Assembly (NCBI GenBank): GCA_026225945.1
Contig: JAMJFZ010000239.1
Coordinates: forward strand, 27,677,501 to 27,741,500
Source of the DNA: Cricetomys ansorgei
Lineage: Eukaryota > Chordata > Mammalia > Rodentia > Nesomyidae
Direction: 5' to 3'
Length of the DNA stretch: 64,000 nucleotides
The translations under genes and the position numbers were made by a program. Shown piece after piece: positions 34,286 through 46,345 of the stretch. Position 1 is the stretch's first letter. Every line of letters begins with the position of its first letter. Under the pieces are notes generated by a model. The model was given only the letters and a program-made list of their open reading frames with translations. It made no database searches and had not been told where the DNA came from.

Positions 34286-36104
34286 GTGTTTAATAGTAAT
34301 TGTTATGGTGTATTTTGTTGTAAACTTCCATAAGGGCAAATGAAAGTAACTTAAGCCTTGTCCTTTAGAAAAATGTCTCTTTCTTGCTATATTCTGAAAG
34401 AATTGATTATACTCCAATTTCTCACTCTATAATTCAGACACAAGTGATATCCATTACTTAACATTTCATGTTGCAAAGACCATCTGGTCTTTATAAGCAC
34501 TGTTTCTGTTTTACCAAATATTGATAAATTGTGTGGCTTTGTGCTGCCAAATACTTAGGCTTCTTTGTCATGGCTTCATACCAACTTCAGAATGAATATT
34601 GAACATAATTATTTGGGAATGAAAGAAGAATTGTAAATAAAACCATATGCTCGCCAGAAAAACATTTCATTTATATAACTCTTAGCCATTTTTTAATCCA
34701 CTTACAGTACTGGAAATGCCCCATGTTCAATATGATCCTAGAAGTATAAGTTGGACAGTGATCCTATTTGAATTAACAGTTCAGGTTGACTTGAGTGTGA
34801 TTAGTATTTGAGCTGCTTCTGTCCAGACACCAGATGGATCAAATTGGTATTTTGTTTGTCATTTACAAAGAAAAAGTGTGAAAATAAGCAGATTAAGAAT
34901 GGAAAATACCCTTTCTCAGGTTCATATTTCTTCAGATTTTCTTTTTCTTTCTATGTCTTTTATAAGCCTAGTTTTCTTTTTTGTTGTTGTTGTTGTTTTT
35001 TTTTTTTTTTAAGTGAAGTGACCACATATCATCTACCTCTGCCCTCTGAAATCATGCTGTGGATATATTAACTACCCAGGGTTGAAATAAACCTAGGAGT
35101 CAGCTAGTTTACTGACTAGGGTATAGAATTTGTAGTGGAAGAGAAGATGTTACAATTATTTCCCTAATGAAAATAGATAAAGATTAGAAGTTGAGTTTGC
35201 TGGTCCCCTTTTCACAAGCCCTACTGGTATTTTGAATGTACACATTAAACAGTGCTTTCAGCAGGAAAAGTTGAAACTTAAGAAACAATAGCTTTTCTTA
35301 TGCTTCTGGATAAATGTATGCAAGTGGGAGCTGACAGAATATTCTCACGATTCACTGTTGCCTGCACACACATGGGAATCAGCAGGGGTTGATTCTGGTC
35401 CTGTGTTTTAAGCACAGAGAGATTCATGTTCATTGACGACTGAAAAATGCCCTTTTGTTTGATTTGGTAATATTCTAAAATCCTCTCATCAAATGTAAAA
35501 TATATTTTCCAAATGAGGAAAATGAACACACTATGAAAAGTGACAGGACCTACACTGACTCTTCTACATATGATGGAATACCACGGTGCAGGCCATTGGC
35601 TCTGTTTACCCAGTAGCTGAACAATCAGATGAGGTATGCAGGAAAGACTAGGGGCTGTAGGTTAACTTTGACCATTGAGAAAATGAAGGAGGATTTCTAT
35701 AAAGTTTGTAACTTGTAGAATGACATAGCTTTCTGGGAACTTTTATTTTTGTGCATCACCTTTCTGCCTCAGTTTTCTCTCACCTTCATAGTCCTATAGC
35801 TGTGTCTTCCTATAAATTAGTGTTCATGTAGCTATAGGTACCCTAAGATACACGCGAGTGCTCTGGAAAGCATCCATATCTGGTCTCACCCTCTGACATT
35901 CTGAGTGAGTGTGTCTAGGGTGTAACTCAACACGCTCACGGCAGTGCAGAGGCTTTTGCTAAGCACACCACACTCAGAATGCTGCCAAATAGAAAACCAA
36001 CAGGCAAACACCCTTAGGCTCAGTTTCCCAGTTACCCACCGAAGGCAGCATTAGAAAGGTAATTTGTCACCATAATTGATATTTTTTATGTATTGCCAAT
36101 CACC
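34286..36104. other. Unassigned AT-rich DNA
   Basis: A TTG repeat followed by a T15 tract lies at about 34979-35012. No gene recognised. Confidence 0.5.
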
Positions 36105-36244
36105 TTACTTAAACAATTTTTGAGAATTTTATATATCAATACTTTACATTTCTGCCCCACCCTGTGCTCCCTCCAATACTTCCCATGTCTATACTAGAGG
36201 CTCCCAAATACATGTTTTCACCTTTTCTTCATTAATTGTTAATG

Positions 36245-36288
<44 letters not shown>

Positions 36289-37160
36289 GATCACTGGGAT
36301 TGGATAACCTCAAGGACTTTGTCCCTGGGGAAGACTGGTTCTCTTTCTCTTCACAACCATTAAATTGCTTCTATCTTTTCATCTAAAGGTAGGGCCTTGT
36401 GAGATTTCCTCATTCATATTCAAATGTGAATTGGCATTGGCATTGTTCTGGTCATGTTTAGGCAGCCTTATTGTTGAGATTCTGTTGTTTCAGCATGTGA
36501 TATATAGAAGACAGTAGACATCTGGTTCTGCAGTCTGTTATCCCTCCCTTCTACAATGTTCCTGAGCCTCGTGTGCAGGAGTTATGTTGTAGAAGTTTCA
36601 AATGGGCCCAGGTTTACACGTAGTTAATTGTCTCTATTTTGTTCAGTTGTGGATTTCTTTGATAGTATCTGTCTGCTGCAAAAGAAGCTTTTTTGATGAA
36701 AGTTAAGAGCTACAATGATCTGTGGGTACAAGGATAGCTATCTAGAATGTCTAAGTTAGAGTAGTAGGTTGACCTCTACTGCCCATGACCTCACAAGCCA
36801 CTGGTAATTGGATAGGTTTACAGTACCAGGCATGAATTCCCTCCTGTAGAATGGGCTGTAAGTCCAATTAGACAGCTGTTGGTTATCTCCCAAATACAAG
36901 CGCTATTTTGGCATCCTTGGGTATATTTTGCCATGTTGGTCATAGTTGTGCTTTACATGTATGTAAGTGTATGGATTTCTTTTCTCTGTTGGCAGCTTGC
37001 ATAGCATCTTATGAAGCCAAGAAAGCTAGTCCTCAGGGAAGAGCTTCCAGGTCAGTACTGGCCAGGTCAGTACCTGCCTGAAGTGCACAGGATTTTGTGG
37101 CAATAGGGCCTTACCGTCACATTCTGGAAGGCTGCCAAGGTTTGTCTGTTGCTAATAGTG
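36105..37160 (-). mobile_element. L1 (Lx-type) 3'-UTR fragment, about 1 kb
   Basis: Anchors in reversed order include TTTGAGAATTTTATATATCA, an embedded AC repeat, GGATTGGATAACCTCAAGGA, TGACCTCTACTGCCCATGAC, GTACCAGGCATGAATTCCCT, CAGCTTGCATAGCATCTTAT and CATTCTGGAAGGCTGCCAAG. This is the longest Lx segment in the window. No ORF2 remains. Confidence 0.8.
36247..36286. repeat. (AC)n microsatellite inside the L1
   Basis: A pure run of about 20 AC units. The same position of related L1 copies carries AC repeats as I recall them, so the run is likely inherited with the element. Confidence 0.93.
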
Positions 37161-37720
37161 ATGCTATAAAGATTACTATATTACAGTGGTAACTACTGAC
37201 TGCAATGTATGTGGGAAGTATAACAGACAATTGTGAAGTAGATTGAACCAAATGGAATCTAGGAAGCGTCCCCTCCCCCACACCACAGATCGATGAGTTT
37301 AGTTCATTTCCATTTCAGTTGCTTGCACAGAGGGCACTGTGCCAGCATTCCTGGTGTTGCTCGTTTCATCTAGAGATAGCACTCACCATACTGCAAAGGG
37401 TTCCCAGGCTTGACCTGGAGACTCACACGGTTATGGTGATAATTGGACACACAGCTTTAAAATGTCTCATACTACAAATGCAAGGTCCTTCTAAGGAATG
37501 GCTGCAAAACAGAAACAAAAAACAAAAATGAGGTCCTATTGTACAGTTTGACAGGGGCAACCACTTCCCATTCCAGATCTTGAAGGTGATGTTATTTGCA
37601 GGAAAAATGATAATCTTTTTTCCAAAACCCAGCTTCCAAAATCAGCCTATGTTAAGTCTCAGAATATTAACAATTTATACATTTTGTAATGAAGAAAATG
37701 TACAGACATGCCAGCTGTGT
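37161..37720. other. Unassigned DNA
   Basis: No gene or named repeat recognised; may include diverged L1 sequence. Confidence 0.4.
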
Positions 37721-38118
37721 TAATTAGCTACCCATTATTGTAACATTTGAGCATAATCATTTGAGCATAATCAAATCCACAAGCGGAGATATTTATTTTG
37801 GCTCCAAGTTTGAGGGGTTTGACTTGACATTTAGCCGACCTCAGTGCTTCAGGGTCTGCGAGGAAGCAGTACCTCAAGCTAGGATGTGTGGCCTAGTCAG
37901 CTGCTCTCCTCATAGCGGTGGGGTGGGGTTGGAGTGTGGGGGAAGCAAAAGAGAGAAGTGACCATGAGTCATTTCCATTTGTGGTCCTTCCCCAGGGAAG
38001 TTACTTCCTTGCCCTGGGCCCTATGTCCTTAATGATCCTATGGCCCTATGTCTTCCCAATAGCGACACAGTATAGAAACAAAGCCTTCAAGCCATGGCTT
38101 GTGGGGGATATCAAATAA
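37721..38118 (-). mobile_element. Possible rodent interspersed repeat, diverged
   Basis: GATATTTATTTTGGCTCCAA GTTTGAGG resembles the reversed start of the repeat type at 21269. It contains an exact 14-bp tandem duplication (ATTTGAGCATAATC at 37745 and 37759). The right half is uncertain. Confidence 0.35.
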
Positions 38119-39088
38119 ATGTGTGGCACCTATACACGCTGGGGGGGGGGGTGGGCTGAGCAGAGATCAGGAAGCTATTTGAGGTTGTTGAGGATAGTCT
38201 GTACACCTCGGTAGAGTTCATTGTCCTGGAATCACAGGTTTATAATGCGAATCATGGTGCTTTTAAAACCAGTTGCTGCTGAGACAGCATTTTCAAAATT
38301 TGGGTTGGTGGTCTATGTTAAATGAAAACTGAGATGCTAGAACTTTCTTTGAAATTTATTGACGAAATGGACAGAGAGATCAGGAAAATAGAAGTGATGG
38401 ATAGGATTTGTGATCTAAATGCTGGAAACTGTTTGCAAAATAATTTTAAGATGCTCACTGAATTTCGAAGTCTAAGTCTCTCATTTCCATGTTGAGTTTA
38501 TGCAGAAATTGTAATATGAAGCATACTGAGATACACAACACATTATAACCATCAATTTTGCATACTTACTGTTGTGTTTAAAGTGAGGTTTAGATGCTTT
38601 GAAATGACCCTATAGCAGCTCATTGAACAGTAGCTGACATGATTCACCACACCTGGGAATTGGCATTAATAGTTAATAGCTTAGCTGTCTTGAGAGTGCC
38701 CACCTGACTCTCCACTGTGCACTACTTCTTAGGGGCTTTTAAGGAGTTTTATGACCCTCTGTCAGCTAAGGTGTTTGCTTACTCCTTAAGATGGATTTTG
38801 ACTGTCAATCTGTCTCTCTAGATTGCAAGTCAGTGTGTAGCATACAGTGGCCTCTCAGTAAATTCCTGAAATCAGTATGCGTTTGTAGAAACCCAACACA
38901 TTACACATTTGAATCAAAGTACGATTTTTTTGCACTTCTTTCCTCTGATTTTAATGTTATTTAATTTTTAAACTAAAACACATCTTATAACTAGAATAAA
39001 AACAGTCCCATTATTTCCCACCTTGCTGGACTAGTATTCCTACTTAGGTTTATTTTAATCAATGATATGTGAATCTATAAACTGTTTA
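38119..39088. other. Unassigned DNA with a G-run and an L2/MIR-like tail
   Basis: A run of 11 G lies near 38141. GCATACAGTGGCCTCTCAGT AAATTCCTG at about 38839-38867 resembles the 3' end shared by L2 and MIR. No gene recognised. Confidence 0.45.
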
Positions 39089-39288
39089 GAGCCAGGTGAT
39101 GGTGGCACAAGCCTTTAATCCCAGCACTTGGGAGGCAGGGGCAGGCAGATCTCTGTGAGTTCAAGGCCAGCATGGTCTACAGAGTGAGTTTCAGTACAGT
39201 CAGAGTTACAACAGAGAAAACTTGTCTTGAAAAAAAAACAAAAACAAACACAAAAACAAAACAAAGAACAATACCAAAAAATTGAATC
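39089..39288 (+). mobile_element. B1 SINE with 9-bp target-site duplication
   Basis: A complete B1 from GAGCCAGGTGATGGTGGCAC through CTTTAATCCCAGCACTTGGG and GTGAGTTCAAGGCC to an AAAACAAAC-rich tail. AACTGTTTA repeats at 39080-39088 and 39289-39297. It carries the GAGTTACAACAGAGAAA variant. Confidence 0.94.
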
Positions 39289-39464
39289 AACTGTTTAAGC
39301 TGAAATTCTCAGAGTGAATTCACTTTTCCCTGTCATATCTTATTTTCAATGACCATGTGCTCTTGATTTAACCTTGCATGTTCTTGAGTTCCCCTTTCCC
39401 CTTTCTACTGTCTCCTACACTGTCTTCGTGGGAGGCATCTTCAGCTTCTCTCTGTGTTAGGCCA

Positions 39465-39600
39465 CTAGGTTCTTCATTGATCCTTAGAGAATGGGACTTT
39501 GGTTCTGAAGTCAGCTTTGCCCTTTATTACATGCATCACTTAGCTGCTGAGTTTCCCATGAAAACTGAGGTTATCTTTGTATCTCATCTCACTCTTCAGT
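39465..39600 (+). mobile_element. MIR SINE remnant
   Basis: Follows the MIR order: GGACTTTGGTTCTGAAGTCA, GCTTTGCCCTTTATTACATG, CATCACTTAGCTGCTGAGTT and CCCATGAAAACTGAGG, read against the MIR core on the plus strand. Confidence 0.55.
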
Positions 39601-39804
39601 CATTTGATCATTAAAGATTCTCATTCATGAAAATTCTTATAAAACTCTAGGACACAATGTGTGTTCGGTCAATATTAAATGTTGAAATTCCCTTCTTTCG
39701 ATTCATCTCTCCACTGTTGTTAGATTTCTATTTAAAACAATTATATCAACATTACTCTCCTCTTAAATATAAGCTAATTTTCTCTGCTGTAGCGACCTCT
39801 GTGT

Positions 39805-40010
39805 GGAAATTATTATTATTTTTATTGAAAATAGATATTTTTCTCACTTAACATATCTTGTTTACTGTTTCCTCTCTCTCTACTCTTCCCATTTCCCCAC
39901 CACTTCCCCTCCTATCCACACCCATGACCTTTCTGTCCCTTTAGCAAACAAGCAGGCTCCTATTAGTGCAACATGAATGGGTGTATGTATGTTGTCCTAC
40001 CAAAGCACAA
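39805..40010 (-). mobile_element. L1 (Lx-type) 3' terminus
   Basis: TATTGAAAATAGATATTTTT CTCACTTAAC, followed by CCTCTCTCTACTCTTCCC and AGCAAACAAGCAGGCTCCTA, is the reversed 3' end of an Lx-type L1. Confidence 0.65.
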
Positions 40011-40579
40011 GATTACAGCACAGTGGGAAAGGACTAGACAGAGCTGAGGTTCTGTAAGAGGCCGGGCTCTTTCAACATGTGAATAGAAGGCAGGAAATTT
40101 AAACAGAACTTAGATGTTACTTCTTTCACTTTCACAGTTTGATGGGGCAGGAGAAAAGAAGAAAAGCCGTATTTAGTCTAAGTGTCTTACTGACCCCTAG
40201 TGGTTATATGTGGTGTATACAAATGCAAACAAGCTAAACATACATATGATGCTTATAATATATAAGGATAGGGTATACATATAATATAGAGGATTTATAT
40301 ATAAAATATATATGATACACTAACAAATGTTAACTTTACAAATTAGTGCATGCTATTATGACATTAATTGATACTATTAATGTGACTGATGACCAATAAT
40401 GACTACGTGATAGAAGCAGTTGCTTTACTAAAGCTACATCTGCATCGAGCCTGATGCACACTGACCTCAAATAGGCTTTTTGCTCTACAGTCCTATCTTA
40501 GCCTTTGGCATGTTTCTAAAGCACATGCTAATTATTACCCCAGGAAGATTCAGAATCCTCACCATATTATGTGCTCTAT
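40011..40579. other. Unassigned AT-rich DNA
   Basis: Contains a CTCF-like motif (listed) and AT-rich stretches near 40256-40320. Confidence 0.45.
40190..40203 (-). promoter_or_regulatory. CTCF-like motif
   Basis: Minus-strand CCACTAGGGGTCAG matches CCASYAGRKGGCRS at 13 of 14 positions. The plus text ACTGACCCCTAGTGG resembles SINE-borne CTCF sites known from rodent B2 elements, though no B2 body is visible here. Confidence 0.35.
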
Positions 40580-40965
40580 TACTATTAGAAAGGGTGTAAA
40601 AACCAGAGGGGACAGAGGGCACCAAGAAAATAAGGCCTTCTAAATTAACATGGTCAATGCAGAGTCAACACAGAGACTGAGGCAGCAAGCACAGGGTCTG
40701 CACGGGTCTGCACCAGGCAGGTCTTTTGCATGTATATGATGACTTCAGTTTAGTGTTTTATGAAATTCCATAGTGTAAAAATAAGTTGGTCTCTGTTCCT
40801 TGTGACTTCTTTTGGGCTCCTTCCCTTCAGTTTGTTTGTTTTATCCCATTCTGATGTAATTGGTTTATTATTATTATATAATATTTTTACTTTATTTTAT
40901 TATTACTCTTGAAGAAAAAAATCTATTTTTCAATAAAAGTAAAAACAAAACAAACAAAAATATGT
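40580..40965 (+). mobile_element. L1 (Lx-type) 3' end with A-rich tail
   Basis: ACCAGAGGGGACAGAGGGCA, GACTGAGGCAGCAAGCACAG, GGTCTGCACCAGGCAGGTCT, CAGTTTAGTGTTTTATGAAA and ATCTATTTTTCAATAAAAGT run in sense order, ending in AAAACAAAACAAACAAAAA. It supplies the UTR portion missing from the plus segment at 33516-34135. Confidence 0.75.
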
Positions 40966-41204
40966 TGACTATTTTAATAAGGAGGAACTATTTTTTTTAT
41001 TAAGGATGTCTTAATAATTGTGTTTACTTACATTTATAACATATTTTGTTGAAATTGCAAAGATTTTTTTCTTCAACTATGAAAATGGTGTGGTGGTTTA
41101 GCTCATTAATGTACAGAGTGTGAAGAATAATATGTATATTTTCATAAAGTGGAACTTAAAATGAGCCTCTCTTCCTCAGGCTGTATTACTTACTACTGTT
41201 ATTG

Positions 41205-41312
41205 CTATTGCTATGATTTTGACATAGGATGTTAAGTAGCTCAAGCTATCCTTAAACTTGAGATTCTCCTCTCTCTGCCTCGCATGTCCTGGAAGGAAGG
41301 TGAGCAACTCCA
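41205..41312 (-). mobile_element. Degraded B1/B4-like SINE
   Basis: AAGTAGCTCAAGCTATCCTT AAACTTGAGATTCTCC and CTCTGCCTCGCATGTCCTGG follow the reversed 7SL-derived SINE body. Confidence 0.55.
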
Positions 41313-41507
41313 TGCTTTGTTCCTTCAGGGTTTCTGTGTCTATATATTTGTATACTCTTCCTTAATTTTTCTATTTACCTGCGTCAAATAAATGAGTACA
41401 CATTAACCTTGAATCAATGTACACTTTTGTCTATGGTTATGAATTGTGTTAACTTCAGTATTCTGCTTTTATGAAAACCTTAGGAGATACAAAAAAACCA
41501 TACATGC

Positions 41508-41768
41508 TAGATTATTAGCTGTATTTGTTACTTTTCTTGCCTCTGTGACAGAATACTGGCAGAAACAAGGGAGAACAATTTTATTCAGGCTCTTAGTTAC
41601 AGAGGTTCTCTTTCATCTATTGTGGTGGGAAGAGAGTGGCAGAGCAAAGCAATGCACATTGTGGCACTGAGGAAACAGAAAAATAAATGAGGATACAAAA
41701 AGATGCTATGATCTAGAACCTACAGACATGAACTAGTGGCATATTCCTCCAACTATGGCTGCCTCCTT
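41508..41768 (-). mobile_element. Rodent interspersed repeat, reversed
   Basis: GTTACTTTTCTTGCCTCTGT GACAGAATACTGGCAGAAAC, with an ATTTTATTCAGGCTCTTAGT segment, fits the reversed start of a repeat common in rodent DNA. Family name not assigned. Confidence 0.45.
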
Positions 41769-41774
41769 CATGAT

Positions 41775-42068
41775 GGTTTGAATTAGAAATGTCTCCCAAA
41801 GGCTCATGGGTACACCTGACTCCTAGTTGGTGTCAATGTTCAGGGGATGTTGTGGACATTTATGAGCTTCAGCCTTGCTGAAGGAAGTGTATCACTGAGG
41901 GTAGAATGTCATAGTTTATATACACTTTCCCTACTTCCTGTTTCCATCTCTGCTCCCTATGTGTGGATGAAAATGTGATCAGCTAGCTTCACGTTTCTGC
42001 TGCCATGACATGCCTCCTCCCTTCCATGAGGACTGTACCTTTCCAGAACAGAATCAAACCAGTTTTCT
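41775..42068 (+). mobile_element. Second type of rodent interspersed repeat
   Basis: GGTTTGAATTAGAAATGTCT CCCAAAGGCTCATGGGT, AGTTGGTGTCAATGTTCAGG, then GCTGCCATGACATGCCTCCT match a repeat I recall as widespread in rodents. Family name not assigned. Confidence 0.45.
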
Positions 42069-42349
42069 TAAAACAAAAAGAGAAAAAACATACAGCTTAG
42101 ATTTATGGTTATTATTACTAACATTATGGAATTTACTTTCTAATTGTTCCCCTATTAAATTTTGGTTGGATTCCAGACATGAATTTGCCCACTGAGTAGT
42201 GAATAGCTCTCATTTTTGTGTCCTTAAGTTTGCTCAGTGACATGTGCAAGTTACTTTGTAACAGCTGGATCTTTGCATATTGTTTTGTAATGTAGGAGCA
42301 GAGTGTTATTTAGGCTAGGTCTAATTTTGTCCTATCCTTAAGGAGAAAC

Positions 42350-43060
42350 ATTTTTTAAATAGTATTTTTTTTTTTTTACATTTTTCAAATTTAATTAAAA
42401 ATTTCTTGGTTTTCATACAATACATCCAGACCAAAGTTTTCAGGCCCCCTACTTTCCTCCTCTATCTCCTGTCTTCTTAGATCCACTCCCTGTCCATTTC
42501 CCTTCAGAAAAGAATAGGCCACCCAGAGACATCAAACAAACAGAACAGCAAGATACAATAAGACTAGGGATAAGCCCTCACATCAAGGGTGGATGAGGCA
42601 ACCCACCAGGAGGAAAAGTGTCACAAGATCATGCAAAAGAGTTAGAGACACCCCATTGCCACTGTTAGAAGTCCCACAAAAACACCAATATAACAACCAA
42701 AACGTATATGCAGAAGGCCTGGCACAGACCCATGCAGGCTCCATGACTGCCAGTCCAGTTTCTGAGAACCCATATAAACCCTGCTTAGTTGGTTCCATGG
42801 GGCTCGTTCTCCTGGTGTCCTTGACTCCTCTGGCTCCTATAATCTCCCCTTCCCTTACTCCTCAGGCTTCTGTGAGCAATAAGGGAAAGGACCCAACAGA
42901 GATCCCCAATTTAGGTTCTTTCTTCACCTAATGTTTGGCTGTGGGTCTCTGCATCTGCTTTCATCAGCTTTGAAAAGAAGACTTTTAAATGACAATTGGG
43001 CTAGGTACCTATCTATGAGCATAGCATAATATCATTAGGAGCCACTTAAAATTATGATTG
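42350..43060 (-). mobile_element. L1 fragment
   Basis: The reversed L1 anchors are ACAGCAAGATACAATAAGAC, GAGGCAACCCACCAGGAGGA, AGACCCATGCAGGCTCCATG, GTGTCCTTGACTCCTCTGGC, TTTGGCTGTGGGTCTCTGCA and TTGGGCTAGGTACCTATCTA. The frames here are shadows of disrupted L1 sequence. Confidence 0.8.
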
Positions 43061-45822
43061 AGTTGTTTACACATAACAGTGATCATATTGAACTCCATCT
43101 GCTTACAAGAGTCAGCTCCTAATTGACCTAGGAAGACGGTGAATGAGGTAGGGTACTATTCTGGAGATAACAACTTCAGCCCTATATTCATGGTGAGACA
43201 AAACAGCTGTGAGATTTTAGACAGATAATGTGTAGCTAGAGGGAAAGAAGAAATGCTTCAAAAAGGAAGTTGAAAGTGACCTCTATAAGAGTTGGCTGCT
43301 AACTTTAGGAAGTGTTAATAAAGAAAGATAATGGTCTATGACAACCATGAAGATTTCTTGATTTGGCAGAATTCCTGTGTCCCGGATTCCCATCACCCTG
43401 TATATGGAATTCAGAAAAAAGGTTGGTTACTAATTCCATGTGTAGTTACTGACCTATTAAAACAGTGCCTGCTTCAGTTTTCATGAAGAAAAACAATGCC
43501 AAAATCACGTGATCGAGTTTTCCAGCTTTGACTTGCCTGGGGCGTGAATGTCAGAATCTGAGGATTTGTCACCCTACTTTCTTTCTAAGCCATCGACATA
43601 TGAATTTCTGATTTTATAAACCGGAATATTGTACCTATAGCAAACGGTCAGAGGGGTATTTATTATGTATCATCTCCGTTTCAGCTCAAATGCTCTGTTT
43701 CAGGAGCTAGAAACACTTTGCATTGTCGGCACCTATCGTGAGGAAGCACAGTGGCCCATTCACAGCCTGTGCCCTTAAGACACTCACTAAAAAGTTTCAC
43801 GTGCTAATGAGGAAGTCCTACTGCACAATGATGTATGGAGGGATGACGACTGTACACAGAGGACTTCCGAAAGGCGGCAGTAGTTCTCACGTGTGTCAAA
43901 GAATGAGGAGAACTCATCCAGAAGAGCTAACACAGATAAGGTCACTCCAGCCAGAAGAAACAACATGTTCAAAGTAATTAACATGGTATGTTTTGAGATC
44001 TGTGTATGATTTGATAATGAAGCAATAAAAATGGGAAAGAAGGAACAATGGGAGAGGAGTGTGAGAAGGGAAGATGATAAAAAACTTTGTATACAATTTT
44101 AATGAGATTAAACTTGTCACAGGCCAGGATGATCCAATGGATTACTGACGCTCACGCTATCACTGAGTTTGCAACAGTAAAAAACACGAAGGCTGAACAG
44201 TTGCAAAACTACAAAAGAACTTTTAAAAATACCCCTGGGAACAAATGAATGATAGTGACTGAAAAAAAAAATGGGTTCTAATTGCCATGTGCTGAGGTCA
44301 GAGAATGTAAATTGCCTATTACCATTAAACTGCTGACTGCCCTGGCTGGCACCCCAAAACCACTTAGCATGCTTCCTGTGTTATCCTCAGGTGTAGTTGG
44401 ACCTAAGTTAGATATGCAAAGAATAAGCACGGCTTGTTGTGGTTTCATTTAGTGAATTTATAGTCTAGACAGTCAGCGTGCTGTTTGTTTATAATTTATA
44501 TTTTCAGATACTTTATCATTAGACCCTCAGAATCATTAGATTGTTTAAATTTACAGATGTTGAACAAAAAGTTATAAAATAAATTGTAACAGTAAATTGA
44601 CTATATATATATTATATATATATTATCTGCAATTTTGTCTTTATGTAAGTGTTAGAATGTATTACTTGAATCCATTCTAATACTGATAAAAATCAATGAC
44701 TATTTTGACAAATGGAATTAATTCAGTATTTTATGATAATATAGTTAATAGATTATATTAACTTATTATTATATTTAGTTCACTAAACATGAATATATTT
44801 TCTTAATATAAAATTTGTTAAGCTCATAAATAAAATTTAAAAATTATAAATTAGTGAGGAAAGACTTTCTTTTTACCTAAATAAAGCAAAATGGCCTCAA
44901 TGTTTCAGGTAGCTTTTGACTGTATCTGACTTACTAAAGGCAAGAACTCTTCCTTATGTATCCTTAGAAATGGTGCTTCTGTCACCTCTAGATGTGTTTG
45001 CCTTACTAGGAGCAGAGAATAAAATGGAAAACTAACTTAGGTGAAGGTTATTTTCTCAGCAACTCCATTTTGAGCCAAAAGGAAGAATGCTTCGGCATTT
45101 ATAAAGCAAAATTAGTATTTGTAAAATGTTTGCTCTTAATTACAACATGGCAGTGAATTAAAAAATAAACCTATGTACACAAACCCATGCACACACATGT
45201 ATGACTGTACACAATAGAGGAAGGTTTTAGATTTGGAATTAAATTATCATCAATTTTAACAATCATGACAAACACAATAGGTCAGCCTGTGACCTTTGAA
45301 GGCATTTTATTAGGTGTTTACAGCTTTTCCTACATTGATTTTGTCTGCACACAGAAAATCAGGAAAATTTCTTTCCCACACCCTAGGGTTCTGTGCCAGT
45401 CAGACTCATGTCTCCCTGTCCCACTGGCTTGGATTTGCCTTCCAGGCAGCTGTACTCTAAGTTCAGGTTTCCTCCTTGAGGATTTCAGGTAAGTCTGTAT
45501 TACATGAAGCCTGAGACTGAACACAGAGGGAAGACAGAAGTTGTCCTACTGGTGACTTCAGTCTGCAGTCACAGCTCTTTCAGGAGTGTCATTGGTCTAC
45601 CTTCTACCATGTGACACCAACTCCTGGACTTACCTTATATGACACGCCCATTTCCCCAAAATCCAGGTTTCTTCATTATTTATTTCCATAATCTGTATGC
45701 CATATTTATTACTTTCTCTTATAAACTAAACTAAACTCTTCTTTTTAGATTGAACCTATATCAGATGATAGTTAGTTGTCTCTAAGATTCATTTTATCCC
45801 CCAAACTAAATCATAAATGCCA
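43061..45822. other. Unassigned AT-rich DNA
   Basis: A weak minus-strand MIR-like stretch lies near 44490-44580. The 43500-43980 part has more CpG than its flanks and an 84-codon frame at 43723-43977 with no recognisable product. TA-rich stretches lie near 44602-44624. Confidence 0.45.
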
Positions 45823-46345
45823 TGGCTAATTTTATGTATCAACTCATTTGTGATAAGAGATGTGGGGTTATCTCATGTAACACCATTTCTGCATTTATTT
45901 GTGAATCTTTTGCTTTTGTTTTGGAGCAGAGTCTTTCTATATAGTATAGCTGGACTGAAACCTATAGTCCTCTTGGTTCAGCCACCAAAATGCAATAATT
46001 ATAGTCTTGGAATATAGTATGGAACTTCTGAGAATGTTTCTAAAGAGATTAACATTTGAGTTTTTAGACCTTCTACAGATTACCCTCATCCAATCTACTC
46101 AGGGCTCAAGTAGAACTAAAACCTGGAAAAAGGGCAAATTGGCTGTCTCTTCCTGAGCTGGGCCATCAATCATCCAGCATTTTCTGCCTTTTTCCATTGA
46201 CATCACTGGTTCTTAGACTTCAGACTCAGGCTGCTACTAACACTACCTCTGCCTCAGGGTTTCAAGTCTTCAGAAGCAAACTAAATTCTGCCACTGGTTT
46301 TTCTGAGTCTCCAGCTTGCAGATCACAAGGTACCTCTGCCTCCAT
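45823..46345 (+). mobile_element. Ancient mammalian interspersed repeat, interrupted
   Basis: GGCTAATTTTATGTATCAAC opens the element. It resumes after a SINE insertion with AGAGATTAACATTTGAG, CTCATCCAATCTACTC, AGTCTCCAGCTTGCAGATCA and GCCTCCATAATTCCATAAGC. I recall this order from an old repeat also present in non-rodent mammals; I do not name it. Confidence 0.5.
45903..46016 (-). mobile_element. Degraded B1/B4-like SINE inserted in an older repeat
   Basis: TTGTTTTGGAGCAGAGTCTT TCTATATAG, then GCTGGACTGAAACCTATAG, follows the reversed 7SL-derived SINE. It divides the flanking ancient repeat. Confidence 0.5.

Noticed and set aside
42593..42931. 112-codon plus-strand frame
   Set aside because: It is the antisense of a minus-strand L1 fragment.
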